Origin: Anaeromyces robustus
Lineage: Eukaryota; Neocallimastigomycota; Neocallimastigomycetes; Neocallimastigales; Neocallimastigaceae
Direction of reading: 5' to 3'
NCBI GenBank assembly: GCA_002104895.1
Contig: MCFG01000108.1
Span: forward strand, 1-35,000
DNA: 35,000 nucleotides
Part shown: piece after piece, positions 22,387 through 35,000 of the stretch
How the letters are laid out: every line of letters starts with the position of its first letter
How positions within the stretch are numbered: position 1 is the first letter of the stretch
The notes under the pieces: generated by a model
Seen by the model: only the letters and a program-made list of their open reading frames with translations
Databases searched by the model: none
What the model was told of the DNA's origin: nothing
Translations under genes and position numbers: made by a program

Positions 22387-22931
22387 TTTAATTGGTGGTA
22401 GAGATTATGGTTTTAGTGATAGAATTAACAATAGTCCATACAAAAAGGAATGGGAATGTTTGTTTAAGTGTCAGACTGAATCTGGTACTTATTCAAAATC
22501 CCCATTCTTGTTGCGATCTGCGGCTCTATTGAATGATATCATGCCTGTTGTCTGTAAAAGACAACATATATTATTCAATAAATTTAAAACCAACCTCTCC
22601 AGGAACGTCAATGCTGATAACACAGTAGGACAGCCTAGTAGGGCAAATGCCGATCCTATTTCCGACCCTAGTGGAATAGGATAGATCAATTTTACTTTAA
22701 TTCTATATTTAGAATTAAGGGCTGTATGGATTTATTGTTTTTAAATATTATTATACTTCTTTTTTTCCTCCAGTATTATCAATTATTATCTATAATATTT
22801 TACTGGTTTTTATTTTTTTTAGTATCATTTTTTTTCATTATGTGTTTTTTTTATGATTCATGTATTTTAATATTTAAATTCAATAAAGTTGACGTACAAA
22901 TTGTGTGCCATAAAAAAAAAAAAAAAAAAAA
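22387..22931 (+). mobile_element. Poly(A)-tailed retroposon, copy 3, 545 bp, LINE-like 3' end or processed retrocopy
   Basis: The element is bounded by a 16-bp target-site duplication and ends AATTGTGTGCCAT followed by about 18 A, with AATAAA about 30 bp before the tail. A plus-strand frame open from the element start to a TAG at 22682-22684 reads LIGGRDYGFSDRINNS, then KKEWECLFKCQTESGTYSKS and on to NVNADNTVGQPSRANADPIS. This looks like the C-terminal end of a longer protein, followed by a 3'UTR of about 220 bp. I do not recognise the protein. Three related copies in 4 kb argue for a repeat family whose full-length member lies elsewhere. Confidence 0.82.
22388..22684 (+). pseudogene. Truncated C-terminal coding remnant inside retroposon copy 3 (about 98 codons)
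   Basis: The frame is open over the whole 5' part of the element and has mixed, non-simple codons. It carries two Cys in ECLFKC and one in VVCKRQHI and ends in a Ser/Pro/Asn-rich tail (QPSRANADPISDPSGIG). There is no suitable ATG at its beginning, as expected for a 5'-truncated insertion. Corresponding stretches in copies 1 and 2 (ADNTVGQPSRANA region) carry substitutions and stops. It could be the end of a reverse transcriptase ORF, but no catalytic motif is visible in so short a piece. Confidence 0.55.
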
Positions 22932-22947
22932 GTATTCTCTTTCTTTT

Positions 22948-23867
22948 CTTTAGTCTAAAATAAAAAAAAATAATATAATTCTTTTATGATTATAAATAAA
23001 ATGTGTATATTGATTTTATTACGATATAATTTTATATATAGTAATAGTGATTTTTAATATTAATTAAGTATTAAACCATTCATAGACAGTATAAAAAAAA
23101 AAAAAGAAAGAAAAAGGTCTTTTATTTATATTCCTTTATAACACTTAAAAAATGAAAAAATATCAATAATTCAAAACTGTTAATTTAAGTTTTTTTTTTC
23201 ATTTTTAATATTTATAATATTTTTCCTTTTTTTTTTTTTCAGTTATAATAGTCATTATTGCTAATTATTGCTAATATCAAACGAAGTTTATTGGTTTAAA
23301 AATAAAAAATTTTTTTTATTAATTTTTAATTTTTTTTTATTTTCCTGTTTCCTTTTTAAATTAATTTAAATAATTTATTTATAAATATATTATAAACTAA
23401 TTTATATATATTATTTATATATATAATAATTATATTAATATAAAAAATTACATTTAATATTACTTATAATTTGCCAAGTAACACAAACCTTTATAAAAAA
23501 AAAAAAATAAAAAAATCTTATTTGACATAAACATATATTAATACAGATATTGAATATAAAAATTGAATAATTTAAACTTTTTTATTTATTTATTTATTTT
23601 ATTTATTTATTATCTGTAAAAAAAAAAAAAAAAAAGATTTTTGTTATTTATTTTTATTGTGTTTAAAAAAATAGATTGAAGATTGAATAGAGTTTTTATT
23701 TCATTCTTATTTTTTTATTATGGATTGATAACAATAATAAATAAGATTTACGTATTTACATTTTATATGTATTAAATAAAATAAAAAAGAATGAAAAAAT
23801 ACTAAATATTATAATATAAATATAATATTTTTTTTTTAGAATAGAATATAAAAAATGTAATAATAAT
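22948..23867. other. AT-rich intergenic DNA, no gene seen
   Basis: No frame is convincing. TTATTGCTAATTATTGCTAA then TATCAAACGAAG (about 23256-23288) recalls the gene D downstream string GATATTATCAAACGCATG, so part of this could be a decayed MscL downstream flank. That is a weak idea. Confidence 0.4.
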
Positions 23868-24683
<816 letters not shown>

Positions 24684-24866
24684 AAATAAATAAATCAATA
24701 AATAAATCAATAAATAAATCAATAAATAAATCAATAAATAAATCAATAAATAAATCAATAAATAAATCAATAAATAAATCAATAAATAAATCAATAAATA
24801 AATCAATAAATAAATCAATAAATAAATCAATAAATAAATCAATAAATCAATAAATCAATAAATCAA

Positions 24867-24949
<83 letters not shown>

Positions 24950-25041
24950 AAATAAATAAATAAATAATAAATAAATAAATAAATAAATAATAAATAATAA
25001 ATAAATAAATAAATAAATAAATGAATAAATAAGTAAATAAA
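24684..25041 (+). repeat. 12-bp repeat AATCAATAAATA grading into (AAAT)n
   Basis: About 13 units of AATCAATAAATA (24692-24845) shorten to AATCAATA and then to AAAT, with AATAATAAAT interruptions to about 25041. The C every 12 bp shows that a variant tetranucleotide was amplified as a higher-order unit. Confidence 0.93.
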
Positions 25042-25384
25042 TAATACTAATAGATAATAATATTATATACTAATTTTAATATAATATTTTGATTTATAAT
25101 TATTTCTATATAATTAATGTACCATTTTATCAATAATCTTGATAATTATGCAATTATACTTTGTTTTTTCTTACATATTTATCTTTCCTTTTTTATCATT
25201 TTATAATATAATTAATAATGATAATAGCAATAATAATAATTATAATAATAATAATAATGATAATAATATTCATAAAAAAAATACTGTTTTGCAAAATATT
25301 ATTATCAAATTGATATTAAATAAATATTAAAATTAAATCAAAGGTGACATATTTTTAATTTCTGTTTCTATATAAAATTTAGAT
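25042..25384. other. AT-rich intergenic DNA, no gene supported
   Basis: A 63-codon plus frame at 25139-25330 (hydrophobic start then Asn/Asp run) comes from a TTG-type start and an (AAT)n tract. I do not regard it as a gene. Confidence 0.45.
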
Positions 25385-25507
25385 TTTTTTAGATAATAGA
25401 AATTATTCTATTAAAAAGGTATATATTAATTTGAATTAATTATAAAATTTAATTTTTAGAATAACTTATCTTTGATTTTAATATTGATTTTTATTTTTAT
25501 CAATAAA

Positions 25508-25557
25508 AAAAAAATAAACTTAATTTTTTGTAGATAGAAAATTAAGTTTATTTTTTT
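25508..25557. repeat. Perfect 20-bp inverted repeat with 10-nt loop
   Basis: AAAAAAATAAACTTAATTTT (25508-25527) and its exact reverse complement (25538-25557) flank TTGTAGATAG. A stable hairpin is possible in either transcript; nothing links it to a gene. It sits just after the first copy of the 120-bp direct repeat. Confidence 0.75.
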
Positions 25558-25707
25558 ATAGATTTACAAAAAATATATTTAAAAAATACTCGTTTTTTGA
25601 TTAAAAAATATATTTAAAAAATACTTTTTGTTTAAAAAATATTTTTTACATTTATAATAATTTTTTATTTTTAAAACACATTTATATAATATTAATAAAT
25701 TTTATTA

Positions 25708-25738
<31 letters not shown>

Positions 25739-25792
25739 CATCATCATCATCATATCATCATCACTATTATTATTATTATTATTATTATTACT
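25708..25792. repeat. (ATT)n / (ATC)n compound microsatellite
   Basis: ATT triplets, then CATCATCATCATCATATCAT, then ATT triplets again. Confidence 0.9.
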
Positions 25793-26145
25793 AAAAATTG
25801 ATATTATTTTTAATAAGTATTTAATATTTAAATATATATTTTATATATAAATTTCTTTTATACTTAAAAAAACCAAGCTGAAAATATATATTCTATAATT
25901 ACCTATTATATGTATTGTTGCATAAATTATCTTTTATTTTTATGGTCTAAATTATTTTATAAATATTAACCAAAACAAAATTTTTTAATTTCTAAAAGCT
26001 CATTTAGAAATACCTTTTAATAAGAACTTTTTTAAAAGATTAAGAAATAATTCTATTAAAAGATATATATTAGTTTAAATTATAAAATTTAATTTTTATG
26101 AATAATTTATTTTAGATTTTTAATATTGATTATTTATCTATAAAA

Positions 26146-27081
26146 ATTAATATAGAAATAAAAAAATAAGAAAAATGCTTAATAAAAAAGATTATAAACA
26201 ATATACAAAATACAGATTGCTATTATTAATTCTTATATTATTAATTTTTTTTATTGTTTTTGTTTTATTATATACATATATATTTAAGTTAATAATAATT
26301 AAAATAATTGTTTTTTAACACTTTTCTTTTACTTTTACCATCTTTTTAAATAATATATATAATGAAATATGATTTATTTTATATAAAATGTATATTATAC
26401 TATTTTATAAAATTTAAGCAAAATTATATATTTAAATTATTTTAGAAAACTTTAAAAGTAATAATAATAATTATAATAATATGTAATACTATATAATATA
26501 TATGATCTATGATATTTATTTGTAGGTAAAAATGTAAAATAAATAATTTTTTTATTTTATATTTAATATTTAATAATAAATTTTAATTTAGCAATATAGG
26601 TAACACAAAAAAAAATAAATGTTAATTTATATATATGTTTTTAATAATTAAAAAAAATGTATTAATTTTAATTTAAATTATTTATATGGATAGAATAAAT
26701 ATTAACTATAAAAGATTGAAAATTTATAAAATTTTATTCTTATTCTATTTCTTTTAGAAAAAAAAAAAAAAAAATACATACATACATATATATATATAAA
26801 TAATTTACTTTGTTATATTAATAGCAAAAACCATTCATTGTATATATAATATTAATATCTATTAAAAATGTTATAATTCATTTAATATTTAAAATTTTAT
26901 ATATATATTTTTTTATTTAAATTGTATTCATAAAATATCAATTTTGTTAATAAAAGTTTAATAAAATTTCATTTATAAGAAATTTTTTTAACTATTTTTT
27001 TTTAGTTCACTATTATCTTCTCTATATTTTTCTTTTTATTATTTTTTCTTTTTATTTTTTTTTTAAATTTATAATTATATA
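26146..27081. other. AT-rich upstream region of the large RRM/RS gene
   Basis: No gene seen. From about 26985 to 27065 the plus strand is very pyrimidine-rich (TTTTTTTTTAG, TCTTCTCTATATTTTTCTTT), as in many fungal core promoters just before the ATG at 27082. A TTTTTTTTTAG at 26995-27005 could also be a leader splice acceptor. Confidence 0.35.

Positions 27082-35000
<7,919 letters not shown>

Larger units (their letters stand above)
22371..22947 (+). repeat. 16-bp target-site duplication flanking retroposon copy 3
   Basis: GTATTCTCTTTCTTTT occurs at 22371-22386 and again at 22932-22947, immediately before the element and immediately after its poly(A) tail. This is the signature of target-primed reverse transcription. 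Confidence 0.88.
25385..26145 (+). repeat. Diverged direct repeat of about 120 bp, two copies about 640 bp apart
   Basis: Copy 1 (about 25385-25505) and copy 2 (about 26025-26145) share ATTCTATTAAAA, GATATATATTA or close variants, TTATAAAATTTAATTTTTA, GAATAA and TTTTAATATTGATT in the same order. Identity is perhaps 75-80% by eye. Confidence 0.65.

Noticed and set aside
24684-24845. CRISPR-like regular spacing (AATC every 12 bp)
   Set aside because: There are no unique spacers; it is a 12-bp tandem satellite in a eukaryotic spacer.

Overview
The window looks like nuclear DNA of a very AT-rich eukaryote. The best guess is an anaerobic gut fungus (Neocallimastigomycota). The reasons are a fungal-type enolase with strongly biased codons and a spliceosomal intron, kilobase-long gene-free DNA that is almost pure A/T, abundant AAT/AAAT microsatellites, Asn-rich proteins, and bacterial-type MscL channel genes. 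This is inference from composition and protein character; no marker was searched.

Layout. (1) 1-1600, minus strand: the N-terminal 355 residues of enolase in two exons split by a 535-bp intron; the C-terminus lies outside the window. (2) 1601-13545: about 12 kb without a convincing gene, holding (TAA)n tracts, a fold-back element of about 80-bp arms, a smaller hairpin, a minisatellite and several local duplications. (3) 13546-21586: a cluster of four intact MscL-family mechanosensitive channel genes (A on minus, B, C and D on plus) plus one decayed fragment. Each has two membrane segments and a C-terminal CxxC-x10-CxxC zinc-ribbon-like tail. A, C and D share an upstream promoter-like block and a downstream TTCGCATAA-like motif, and all four could carry a 5'UTR intron ending just before the ATG. 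(4) 18891-19676 and 22387-22931: three copies of a poly(A)-tailed retroposon; the last has a 16-bp target-site duplication. (5) 22948-27081: microsatellites and diverged direct repeats. (6) 27082 to the right edge, plus strand: one very large gene (at least 2331 codons over five exons) for an RNA-binding protein. It has low-complexity Asn/Asp and Glu/Ser regions, two RRM domains, a long Arg-Ser domain and an acidic C-terminal region, and runs off the window.

Enolase is housekeeping glycolysis. The MscL cluster is probably a laterally acquired osmotic-release channel family expanded in place and adapted to eukaryotic expression. The RRM/RS protein is probably a nuclear pre-mRNA processing factor. 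The three loci show no sign of acting in one pathway. The most interesting content is the MscL array and the RRM/RS gene, where both RRMs are interrupted at nearly the same place and phase.
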